Both the position numbers and the translations under genes were made by a program. A DNA stretch of 58,222 bases from an uncultured bacterium (GTDB lineage Bacteria > Bacillota_I > Bacilli_A > RFN20 > CAG-826), in the NCBI GenBank assembly GCA_949290395.1, contig CASERQ010000002.1, positions 72,505 to 130,726 on the forward strand, given 5' to 3'. The notes beneath the pieces are model-generated. The model searched no databases. It worked only from the letters and a program-made list of their open reading frames with translations, and was not told where the DNA came from. Shown piece by piece: positions 1-6,893 of this stretch. Numbering within the stretch: the stretch's first letter is position 1; each line of letters begins with the position of its first letter.

Positions 1-2
1 AT

Positions 3-464
3 AGTGGTGATTGGAATAAAGAACATATCTGGCCTGCCTCAAGACTTCCAAATTATCGAGATGAAACCAAAGAAGGTGCAGATTTATTTAATTTAAGAGC
101 TTCAAATAGTTCAATTAATAGTTCTAGAGGTAATAATTATTATAGTGAACCTGGAGAAGGTGGTTATTACCCAATTGAAGGAAATAAAGCAGGCAATGAT
201 CAAAGAGGTGATGTCGCTAGAGCTATTTTCTATATGGGATTTAAATACGAAAGTATTGGTCTAGAAATTTTAGAAAATCCAAATGAAGATGATAGAAAAG
301 ATGACCAATATTATCAAATGGGTATTCTTTCTACCCTTATTAAATGGAACAAAGCTGATCCGGTTGATGAATTTGAAATGAGAAGAAATTCTAGAATATA
401 CGAATATCAAGGTAATAGAAATCCATTCGTTGACTACCCTGAATTAGTCGAACAATTTTTCTAA
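3..464 (+). CDS. Endonuclease I family nuclease, 3' part (5' end outside window)
   Basis: An open frame runs in from the left edge for 153 codons to TAA. It contains the EndA/NucM-type motif EHIWPASR near its start and a later N-x-x-RGDVARAIFYM block. In Endonuclease I (Pfam Endonuclease_1) the His of H-[IV]-W-P and the Asn/Arg of the second block belong to the metal-dependent active site. Family members are usually secreted nucleases that degrade extracellular or imported DNA or RNA. The N-terminus, signal peptide and any accessory domain lie outside the window. It ends just before a strong terminator and precedes a SipW secretion module. The family call is firm; export and substrate are inferred. 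Confidence 0.85.
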   Translation, partial: SGDWNKEHIWPASRLPNYRDETKEGADLFNLRASNSSINSSRGNNYYSEPGEGGYYPIEGNKAGNDQRGDVARAIFYMGFKYESIGLEILENPNEDDRKDDQYYQMGILSTLIKWNKADPVDEFEMRRNSRIYEYQGNRNPFVDYPELVEQFF

Positions 465-480
465 TTAATTTAATAAAACT

Positions 481-520
481 AAGAACTTATGAACTGGGAT
501 TCATAAGTTCTTTTATTATA
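481..520 (+). terminator. Rho-independent terminator of the endonuclease gene
   Basis: AAGAACTTATGAA (481-493) pairs perfectly with TTCATAAGTTCTT (500-512) around a 6-base loop and is followed by a T-rich stretch. It starts 16 bases after the nuclease stop codon. Confidence 0.9.
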
Positions 521-546
521 GTGGTGCTTTTATATGTAAATTATTC

Positions 547-574
547 TTTACATTTAGTAATTGTGCCTTGTAAT
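547..574 (+). promoter_or_regulatory. Possible sigma-A promoter for a leader or small RNA
   Basis: TTTACA (547-552), 16-base spacer, TGTAAT (569-574). Transcription would begin near 581. The next coding start is at 763 and a terminator intervenes at 683, so the transcript would be either a small RNA or an attenuated leader for the SipW operon. Confidence 0.35.
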
Positions 575-579
575 GCTTG

Positions 580-711
580 CGCTAAAAGGCGCATAATAAA
601 AATATGAGAAAAGAAAAGAGCTTTAATAATTTATATACTCTTCTTGAGAAGTCTATTATTAATTTGCTTTTTGTTTACTAGTAAAATCGCTTTTAAAAAG
701 CGATTTTTTTC
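580..711 (+). other. Candidate structured leader or small RNA upstream of the SipW operon
   Basis: This 300-base gap between the nuclease and the surface protein has no credible ORF. After a possible promoter it can form a long imperfect hairpin: AAAAGAGCTTTAATAAT at about 634-650 faces ATTATTAATTTGCTTTT at about 657-672, around a small CTTC/GAAG helix. The terminator at 683 then follows. I do not recognise an RNA family. It could be an independent small RNA or a terminator-controlled 5' leader of the 763 gene. Confidence 0.3.
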
Positions 712-716
712 TTTTT
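683..716 (+). terminator. Terminator or attenuator just upstream of the SipW operon
   Basis: AAAATCGC (683-690) pairs with GCGATTTT (700-707), with further A-T pairs inside the loop and a T-run on the 3' side. It lies 50 bases upstream of the next start codon and more than 200 bases after the previous gene, whose own terminator is at 481. This position fits an attenuator or the end of a small RNA. Confidence 0.7.
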
Positions 717-762
717 TCAACCTTATTAATGTTGTTTTTTATAAGTTTATGGAGGTGTTTCG

Positions 763-3174
763 ATGAAAAACACAAAGAAATTATTAGTAGGCGTATTAAG
801 TGTTTCAGCTTTAATTGGGACAGGTGTAGCTGCTTGGTCTATCGGTGGGGGCGTTGCAAAGTCTACTCAAGAATTAAGCACAGTTACTGAAGAAATTATT
901 GGTAATCGTGATATTACATTAAATGTTACAAAAGATCCAACAGATGGAATTAGATTTGATTCTGATGCTGATTTAAAAGTTACATATAAAGTAAAAGCTG
1001 AAAGAACAGAAGATAACAAAGATGTAAATTTCGATCCATATGATTTGTCAAATTATGAAAATATCGCTAAAGATTATAAACCTAATTTAAAAATATCAAC
1101 AAAAGTTTTTGATGTAGTTAATGGTGAAAAAGTTGAATTAAAAGAAGATGCTGAATTCTTTAAATATGTGGAGTTACCAAAAGTAGAACCTATTGATTAT
1201 ACTGTATGGCTTGGAGAAGAAGCTAAAGCTAATGATGGTTATGAAGTAGAACTCGAATTTACCTGGGGTTCAGAAATAAACCATGAAAACCCACAAATTT
1301 ATGCAGATAAAAATAATGTTGGAAAAACAGAAGAAGAACAAACAGCTTTCTTCCAAAATATAATTTCTATTTTAGACGATGTTTCATTTGAATTTACTTT
1401 TGAAGTAAATGGAAGAGAAGGAGAAGTTAATCCTCCAGAAAAAGAAACAACAGGAGAAATCACTCTTCCTGAAGTCGCAAATTCTTCATTTACAATTGAA
1501 GGATTTGATGAAGCAACTGGAACAGTAGAAGCTGGTGAACATTTAATTACTATTGAAACAGAAGCTGGAAAGATCCTTAAAGATAATAAATTAACAATAA
1601 CTGAAGGTAGTATTGAAAAAACTATTACTCTTGAAGATACAACTGCTTTAAGTAGAGCAGGAGGTCACATATATACTGCAACTTATAATTTCTTAGCTGA
1701 AAGAGTTTATACTTTTGCTTATGAAGTAATTGATGAACCAACCCATGTAGTTGCACATAAAGTTACATTTAGCGTAACTCCTGAAGAAGGCGGAAGTGTT
1801 GAAGTAATAGTTGATGAAAAAGCTATCACAAGTGGTGATGAAGTTGAAGAAGGCAAAACTGCTATAGTAACTATTAAAAATAATGAAGGTTATCATTTAA
1901 GTAGTGTTACTGTTAATAAGGAAGAACAAGAAATTTCAAATAGTACTTTAAACATCAAAGTTGATGGAGCAAAAGATATTGTTGTTACATTTGAAAAAGA
2001 TGAAACACCAGAACCAGAGCCAGTAGTTTTTGAACAAGGTAAACTAAGTTTATGGCAAAATAATACTGGTAAAGCTTTGTATTTTAACGGAAAGATGGAT
2101 TCATATAACCGTTATTTAGATACAACTGAAAATTTTAACGAAGCTGTAGATTTAACTGTTTTTAAAACCAATGAAAATAAATACTTAATTCAAATTGATG
2201 GTACAAATACTTATATTGGAGCTATAAATGTTGATAATAAATATGATAATTACATTATTAGTGAAGAAGCATATCCTTGGGATTATGATGAAACTTATGA
2301 TGTGTATACAACTGATGTTGGCAACGGAAAAGTTTTCATGGCTACTTATCAAACAAATAGTGATATTAGATTAACCGAATATGATACTTGGATTAATGTT
2401 GAAGCAACTTCCAAAGTTCATATTGATTCCAATGAAGTAAAGGCTCCTTTGGCATCGGAAATTTCCGTATCGGCAACTTCTAACTCTATAAAAGTAGGAG
2501 AAACAACCGAGTTATCTATTTCTACATTCCCGGTTGGTTCAACAACAGGTGAAGTAACTTATGAAATTGTTGGGGAAAATAATGGAGTCGTAGAACTTTT
2601 AGATAATGTAATCACAGGCGTTGGAGAAGGTAGTGTTCAAGTTGCTGCAAAAGCTGGTGAATTAGAGAGCAATCCGATCACTATTACTGTTATCTCGGAA
2701 GATACACCTATCCCAGAAACTGTTACATATGAGTATAAGTTCAAAATGAATGGGGAAAATGTCGATAACAATTCTTATAATAATGCGACTGAACTAACGG
2801 AATCTACTGCTTTGGCTAACTTAGAAAGTGGTAATACTGAGTTTGATATTTTTGAATCTGTAGTTTCTATCAGTAAAGTTTATAGTCTTAACGATTATAA
2901 TGGCATGAAATTTGGAAGTTCATCTGTTAAAGGAACCATATCTTTCAAAACAAGCTACAGCATTTCAAAATTACAAGTAAGTTATATTTCATGGAGTAAT
3001 GATAACGCAACACTTACTGTGAATGATGAAAGTGGAGAAATTGTTGAGGAAAATGGAAATGTTAAAACGTATATTTTTAATCTTGCTGAACCAACAAAAG
3101 AAATCACAATAAGTGCAAGTAAGGCTAGCAAATGTAGATTCTTCCTCACCGGCCTCGAATTCTTCCTTGCTTAA
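763..3174 (+). CDS. Large secreted surface protein with SipW-type signal peptide and Ig-like domains
   Basis: 803 residues, start supported by GGAGG at 751. The N-terminus (KKLLVGVLSVSALIGTGVAAW) is a SipW/TasA-type signal peptide, with likely cleavage near A24. Residues about 330-412 look like an InlB-B or bacterial-repeat module (VTPEEGGSVEV). A PEPEP linker follows, then a beta-rich region at about 425-560. A BIG2 Ig-like domain (SVSATSNSIKVGETTELSI) covers about 563-645 and another beta-sandwich-like domain 650-803. There is no LPXTG motif or C-terminal membrane anchor, so it is probably released or matrix-associated. It is followed at once by a second SipW substrate and the peptidase, as in tapA-sipW-tasA of Bacillus. 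Role as biofilm matrix or adhesin is inferred; no enzymatic domain is recognised. Confidence 0.75.
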   Translation: MKNTKKLLVGVLSVSALIGTGVAAWSIGGGVAKSTQELSTVTEEIIGNRDITLNVTKDPTDGIRFDSDADLKVTYKVKAERTEDNKDVNFDPYDLSNYENIAKDYKPNLKISTKVFDVVNGEKVELKEDAEFFKYVELPKVEPIDYTVWLGEEAKANDGYEVELEFTWGSEINHENPQIYADKNNVGKTEEEQTAFFQNIISILDDVSFEFTFEVNGREGEVNPPEKETTGEITLPEVANSSFTIEGFDEATGTVEAGEHLITIETEAGKILKDNKLTITEGSIEKTITLEDTTALSRAGGHIYTATYNFLAERVYTFAYEVIDEPTHVVAHKVTFSVTPEEGGSVEVIVDEKAITSGDEVEEGKTAIVTIKNNEGYHLSSVTVNKEEQEISNSTLNIKVDGAKDIVVTFEKDETPEPEPVVFEQGKLSLWQNNTGKALYFNGKMDSYNRYLDTTENFNEAVDLTVFKTNENKYLIQIDGTNTYIGAINVDNKYDNYIISEEAYPWDYDETYDVYTTDVGNGKVFMATYQTNSDIRLTEYDTWINVEATSKVHIDSNEVKAPLASEISVSATSNSIKVGETTELSISTFPVGSTTGEVTYEIVGENNGVVELLDNVITGVGEGSVQVAAKAGELESNPITITVISEDTPIPETVTYEYKFKMNGENVDNNSYNNATELTESTALANLESGNTEFDIFESVVSISKVYSLNDYNGMKFGSSSVKGTISFKTSYSISKLQVSYISWSNDNATLTVNDESGEIVEENGNVKTYIFNLAEPTKEITISASKASKCRFFLTGLEFFLA

Positions 3175-3183
3175 TTTACAACA

Positions 3184-3372
3184 ATGAAAAAACTCTTATT
3201 AGTATTATTATTAATAGGTGGTTTAGTAGGAACAGGAATGTCTGCTTGGTATTTATCTACCAAGCAGACTTCACATACTGAAACTTTAAAGCCTGATGTA
3301 GGTGACTTCAGAGAAGATATTAAAGTAGAAGAAACTACTGAAACACTAGAAGAAGACTTAGAAAACCTTTAA
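3184..3372 (+). CDS. Small acidic secreted protein with SipW-type signal peptide
   Basis: 62 residues. The N-terminus KKLLLVLLLIGGLVGTGMSAW matches the signal of the upstream surface protein in design (KKLL, hydrophobic core, GTG-x-x-A-W). If cleavage is near A21, the mature peptide is only about 41 residues and strongly acidic (FREDIKVEETTETLEEDLENL). It starts 9 bases after the previous stop, with no clear Shine-Dalgarno sequence, and lies 26 bases before the sipW-like gene, so it is probably translated by coupling. I recognise no family beyond the signal type. It may be an assembly partner (as TapA is for TasA), a cofactor or a signal peptide. Confidence 0.65.
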   Translation: MKKLLLVLLLIGGLVGTGMSAWYLSTKQTSHTETLKPDVGDFREDIKVEETTETLEEDLENL

Positions 3373-3398
3373 AATTTTAAATAAGGCGTAACTTTTTT

Positions 3399-4352
3399 AT
3401 GAATCAAGATATACTTACATTAATTTTATCAATTGTTGCTTTAACAATAGTCTTTGTTGTTATTGTTTTATTAATCTCTATGAGTTTTACAAGTTTTAAA
3501 ACAAAAATAGAGAAATTTGAACTTGATTATAAATATAAAAAAGAATTACCTCATAGAGAGATTAAATTCTATTCAATATCAATTAAACCTGCTTACAATC
3601 AAGGTTTTGTTGAAATAAATAAATATACTCCTTATATAAAAAGTAAAGGTTTAACAAAAGCAAATTCATATAAAGAATACTATTACTATGAAAATGAAGA
3701 AGATGTAAAAAAGAAAATTAAATGGAACATATTTAAAATTATTTTCAGTGTTCTTTTTTACTTAATATGTATTGGTTTAATTGCATTTGGTTTAGTTTAT
3801 AGATTTAATAGCGATTTGTTTACAGTTAACAACGAAACTTATATTACTATTAAAACCGGAAGTATGAGTGAAGCAAATGAAGCTAATGAATATTTAAAAG
3901 AAAACAAATTAACAAATCAAATTCCTACATATAGTTTCATTGGTTTAGAAAAAGTAACAAAAACTTCTGAGTTAAAGTTATATGATATAGCAGCATATAA
4001 GGATCAAACAACAGGCGAACTTATTGTTCATAGAATAATAGATGTAGATATTAGAAATGGGGAAAGGTATTTTACTTTTAGAGGGGATGCTAATTTATAT
4101 AGTGACTATTATTTAGTAAATGAAGATGATGTCTTATATAAATATAATGGCTATATCAATACGCCACTCGGTTATTTCTTTACATTTTTATCAAGTTATC
4201 AGGGAGTAATAGCAATTGCTTATTCAATACTTGCTTTAAATATTCTTGATTATTATGAACACAAAAAACAAAAGTTATTTGTTCAGTATAGAAGTGATGC
4301 AATTAAAAGAATTAATTATAGTGAATATCTGACTTCACTAAATATGAAATGA
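3399..4352 (+). CDS. sipW: SipW-type (Ser-His, ER/archaeal-like) signal peptidase I
   Basis: 317 residues. It has an N-terminal membrane helix at 5-30, a charged region, a second helix at about 111-133, the catalytic domain, and a C-terminal hydrophobic stretch near 270-290. The catalytic Ser is S155 in KTGSM, and the position that is Lys in ordinary bacterial SPases is H211 in ELIVHRI. The FRGDAN block follows. The Ser-His dyad marks the ER/archaeal/SipW class, which cleaves the SipW-type signals of the two genes just upstream. It is longer at the N-terminus than Bacillus SipW (about 190 residues). It ends in TGA, evidence that TGA is a stop here. Confidence 0.88.
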   Translation: MNQDILTLILSIVALTIVFVVIVLLISMSFTSFKTKIEKFELDYKYKKELPHREIKFYSISIKPAYNQGFVEINKYTPYIKSKGLTKANSYKEYYYYENEEDVKKKIKWNIFKIIFSVLFYLICIGLIAFGLVYRFNSDLFTVNNETYITIKTGSMSEANEANEYLKENKLTNQIPTYSFIGLEKVTKTSELKLYDIAAYKDQTTGELIVHRIIDVDIRNGERYFTFRGDANLYSDYYLVNEDDVLYKYNGYINTPLGYFFTFLSSYQGVIAIAYSILALNILDYYEHKKQKLFVQYRSDAIKRINYSEYLTSLNMK

Positions 4353-4454
4353 AAAATAATTTTTTAGGATTAAATTTCTTCTAATATCAAGCTTTTTAAC
4401 ACAAAACTCACAAAATATGCGATAATAATTACATAAAAATAAGGAGACAAAATA

Positions 4455-4691
4455 ATGGCAAAAAAATTCTTTGATTTACCAAGATTAGTTCAAATAATCT
4501 TGCTTATCCTTCCTATTGTTGGTTGGATTGTTGAACTCATTATTAGATGGAGTGCTGTACTTGAAAAATTCACAATTTTAAATTTAGTAGCAGCTCTTGT
4601 CTATACTTTCTTAGGTTGGGGTATTGTTCTTCAAATCGTTGATATTATTTGGATTATACTCTTCAAACATTTATTCCTTACAAAAGCATAA
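4455..4691 (+). CDS. Small two-helix membrane protein, unknown function
   Basis: 78 residues with AAGGAG ribosome binding site at 4441. Two hydrophobic helices (about 12-30 and 43-69) contain several Trp residues; the ends are basic (MAKKFF, FKHLFLTKA). It stands as a single gene: a possible extended -10 (TGCGATAAT at 4418) lies upstream and a strong terminator downstream. I recognise no family. The start, codon use and flanking signals make it a credible real gene. Confidence 0.6.
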   Translation: MAKKFFDLPRLVQIILLILPIVGWIVELIIRWSAVLEKFTILNLVAALVYTFLGWGIVLQIVDIIWIILFKHLFLTKA

Positions 4692-4699
4692 TGAAAGTA

Positions 4700-4731
4700 A
4701 AAATTGTCTCCTTGAAGGGGACAATTTTTAA
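4700..4731 (+). terminator. Rho-independent terminator
   Basis: AAAATTGTCTCC (4700-4711) pairs with GGGGACAATTTT (4717-4728), one G-T wobble, 5-base loop, T-run. It ends the small membrane protein transcript. Confidence 0.88.
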
Positions 4732-4895
4732 TAATAAACAACATTTAAAAATTTTCAATAATAGATGTCTTGCGAGTTTTACCAATTTAATCCAATATAT
4801 TTACTTTTCACGATAAATGCTAGAATAAAAGCAGAAGAACTAAACAACATAATTTTCTTTAATTTTTTTTAGTAATCAACGATGAGGAACAGGAA

Positions 4896-5519
4896 ATGAA
4901 AACAATTGGGAACATAATTAAAAAAAGAAGAATAGAAAAAGGTATTAGTTTGGATGATTTTGCTAATACTACAGGTTTTGATACTGAGTTTTTAAAAGAA
5001 ATTGAAAGAGGGTCTTTAATTCCAAATGAAGAATCTTTAAAAATTGTATTAAATGGTTTGGACTTAAACTTTGACTCTTATAAAAACTATATTTCACAAA
5101 ATTATCTAACTAAACTAGAAAAACAGGAAAAAGTTTATAATAGGATGTTGACTTTAAGCGTTGTATCTTTTTTAGTGACTTTTGCTGTCTTGTTTTTCGC
5201 TTATTGGATAACACATAATATAAGAGATATTGGATATATGCTTTACCCTAATAACTCTACCAGAGTAAAGGAAGCTTTTAACATTAATTTCGAATTTATA
5301 TTCTTAGCAACTTTGGTTTTTCCAATTATAAACGCGTATTCTTTTGTAAGATATTCAATCTTTTTCGCTAAAGAAATTAAAGACTTAAAAATATTAATTA
5401 CAGGCTTAATAATGCTTGCTCTTTTAATAGTAGTTATAGTATGTATGTTCGATTTTTATAATAATCGCATTAATAACTATCAATTTATTTTTTATAAAGA
5501 TCCAGAGCGTTTTTATTAA
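4896..5519 (+). CDS. XRE-family helix-turn-helix regulator with membrane-spanning C-terminus
   Basis: 207 residues, ribosome binding site GAGGA at 4883. Residues 1-62 form a Cro/C1-type HTH (IGNIIKKRRIEKGISLDDFANTTGFDTEFLKEIERG). The rest holds about three membrane helices (82-105, 133-153, 166-188). Such membrane-tethered XRE proteins are usually transcription factors that sense envelope state or act with a partner; the target is unknown. A probable extended -10 (TGCTAGAAT) is at 4818. It is convergent with the phosphofructokinase gene. Confidence 0.75.
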   Translation: MKTIGNIIKKRRIEKGISLDDFANTTGFDTEFLKEIERGSLIPNEESLKIVLNGLDLNFDSYKNYISQNYLTKLEKQEKVYNRMLTLSVVSFLVTFAVLFFAYWITHNIRDIGYMLYPNNSTRVKEAFNINFEFIFLATLVFPIINAYSFVRYSIFFAKEIKDLKILITGLIMLALLIVVIVCMFDFYNNRINNYQFIFYKDPERFY

Positions 5520-5536
5520 TAATTAAATTCACTGAT

Positions 5537-6745
5537 TTATAACTTAAAGGCCTTAAAGATTTCTTTATCGCCTTTTTCTTTTACCATTGGAAGTATATAT
5601 TCAAAGAATTTATCACTAATATTATCTAAACTTTCATTAATATAAGCTAAAGGTAAGAATTTAATTTTGTTAGCAACAGATTCTATGTCTTCTAATTTAT
5701 AGTTTACTTTGTAAGGAGTGTTACTAACTCTTTTTATCGTAACGATTTTTTCGTTATTCCCTTTAAGCGCAAATTCAAGAGCTTTTGCTCCACATTTTAT
5801 TGCTTCTTTGGTGTCTATTTTAGAAGGAACAATTGAATTTGCTCTTTGAAGAAGTGAAAGCTCAATATAGCGAGTTTTAATATTAAACTTACTTGTAATT
5901 AAGTTAGCTAAATATACACTTACGCCACCTAGCTGTGTATGTCCAAAAACATCTTCTTCCTCTTTGAGTTTTCCAATGATGTTTCCATTTTTATCATGAA
6001 TCCCCTCAGAGATTACAACAAGACAGTGTCCTTTTTTATCATAAATTTCTTTTGATTTCTTTAAGAAGTTATCTAAATCAAAATCAACTTCAGGAACATA
6101 TATTAAATCAATTTTTGCTCCGTTTAATTCAGCAAGTTTACTAGAAGCTGTGAGCCATCCAGTATTTCTTCCCATAACTTCGACTATATTGATTCTTCCT
6201 TTTTTATAACTAAAGTCATCGTAATATATTTCGCTAACAGAGTTAGCGATAAAATTTGCAGCACTTAAATAACCTGGAGTGTGATCTAGTAAAACTAAAT
6301 CGTTATCGATAGTTTTAGGGATTCCTATTGAATATATGGTGTAGCCAACTTTTTTAGCGTAGCGAGATATTTTTAAGATGGTTTCCATTGAATCGTTTCC
6401 ACCATTATAGAAAAAGTAACGTATATTATATTTTTTAAATAGATTAATGATTTTATCAAATTTCTCTTTATCAGTTATATCATCATTTAATTTATAGCGG
6501 TTGCTTCCAAATATAGCTCCAGGCGTAGTTAATAAAGCTTTTAGATCTTCATCATTATATTTATCGATATCTATGATATCCTCATTTAAAAGACCTTCGA
6601 TTCCATAATGCATAGCATATACTTTTTCGATTATATCTTTATGTTTTCTAGTTTCTTTAAATAGTCCATAAGCAGAAGAGTTAATAACGCTGGTTGGTCC
6701 TCCACTTTGACCATATATTAAGTTCCCTTTAACTAATTTTTCCAT
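5537..6745 (-). CDS. pfp: Pyrophosphate-dependent 6-phosphofructokinase
   Basis: 402 residues, complete. The fold signatures are GQSGGPTSVINSS at 12-24, GGNDS at 115-119 and PKTIDND at 143-149, followed by the GRNTGWLT substrate loop. In ATP-dependent PfkA the equivalent positions read GGDGS and PGTIDND. The Asp in GGNDS and the Lys in PKTIDND are the known markers of PPi-dependent enzymes, so the protein should make fructose-1,6-bisphosphate from fructose-6-phosphate and PPi, reversibly. Other glycolytic genes (gapA, pgk, tpiA) lie 43 kb away. Its promoter appears to place the transcription start on the ATG itself. Confidence 0.88.
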   Translation of the reverse strand: MEKLVKGNLIYGQSGGPTSVINSSAYGLFKETRKHKDIIEKVYAMHYGIEGLLNEDIIDIDKYNDEDLKALLTTPGAIFGSNRYKLNDDITDKEKFDKIINLFKKYNIRYFFYNGGNDSMETILKISRYAKKVGYTIYSIGIPKTIDNDLVLLDHTPGYLSAANFIANSVSEIYYDDFSYKKGRINIVEVMGRNTGWLTASSKLAELNGAKIDLIYVPEVDFDLDNFLKKSKEIYDKKGHCLVVISEGIHDKNGNIIGKLKEEEDVFGHTQLGGVSVYLANLITSKFNIKTRYIELSLLQRANSIVPSKIDTKEAIKCGAKALEFALKGNNEKIVTIKRVSNTPYKVNYKLEDIESVANKIKFLPLAYINESLDNISDKFFEYILPMVKEKGDKEIFKAFKL

Positions 6746-6751
6746 AAGGAA

Positions 6752-6780
6752 ATTTTATCAATTTAAAAGGTCTATTTCAA
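6752..6780 (-). promoter_or_regulatory. Promoter of pfp giving a leaderless mRNA
   Basis: On the minus strand TTGAAA (6780-6775), a 17-base spacer and TAAAAT (6757-6752), followed by only 6 bases before the ATG at 6745. The predicted start of transcription is the A of ATG. No Shine-Dalgarno sequence precedes the gene. Confidence 0.65.
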
Positions 6781-6893
6781 AAATATCTACTAGAAATCTA
6801 CTAATATTTTGAGTTTTAAGAATAGTTAAAATTTGAAATTAATTTCTAAGCTTTTTATTGATAAGATTTAAAAGAAAAAATGAGGAAACATCT

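Noticed and set aside
1693-1896. Antisense open frames of 60-120 codons inside large genes (for example 1693-1896, 23029-23259, 40103-40432)
   Set aside because: They lie opposite well-supported conserved genes, lack ribosome binding sites and recognisable domains, and reflect AT-rich codon structure.
3399-4352. Mycoplasma-type code with TGA as Trp
   Set aside because: sipW, rsmG and the YlbF-family gene end in TGA at the expected family ends, and TGG is used for Trp throughout.
6858-6893. TTG start giving 12 extra residues for NrdA
   Set aside because: The ATG at 6894 has a proper GAGGA site, and the ATP-cone begins right after it.
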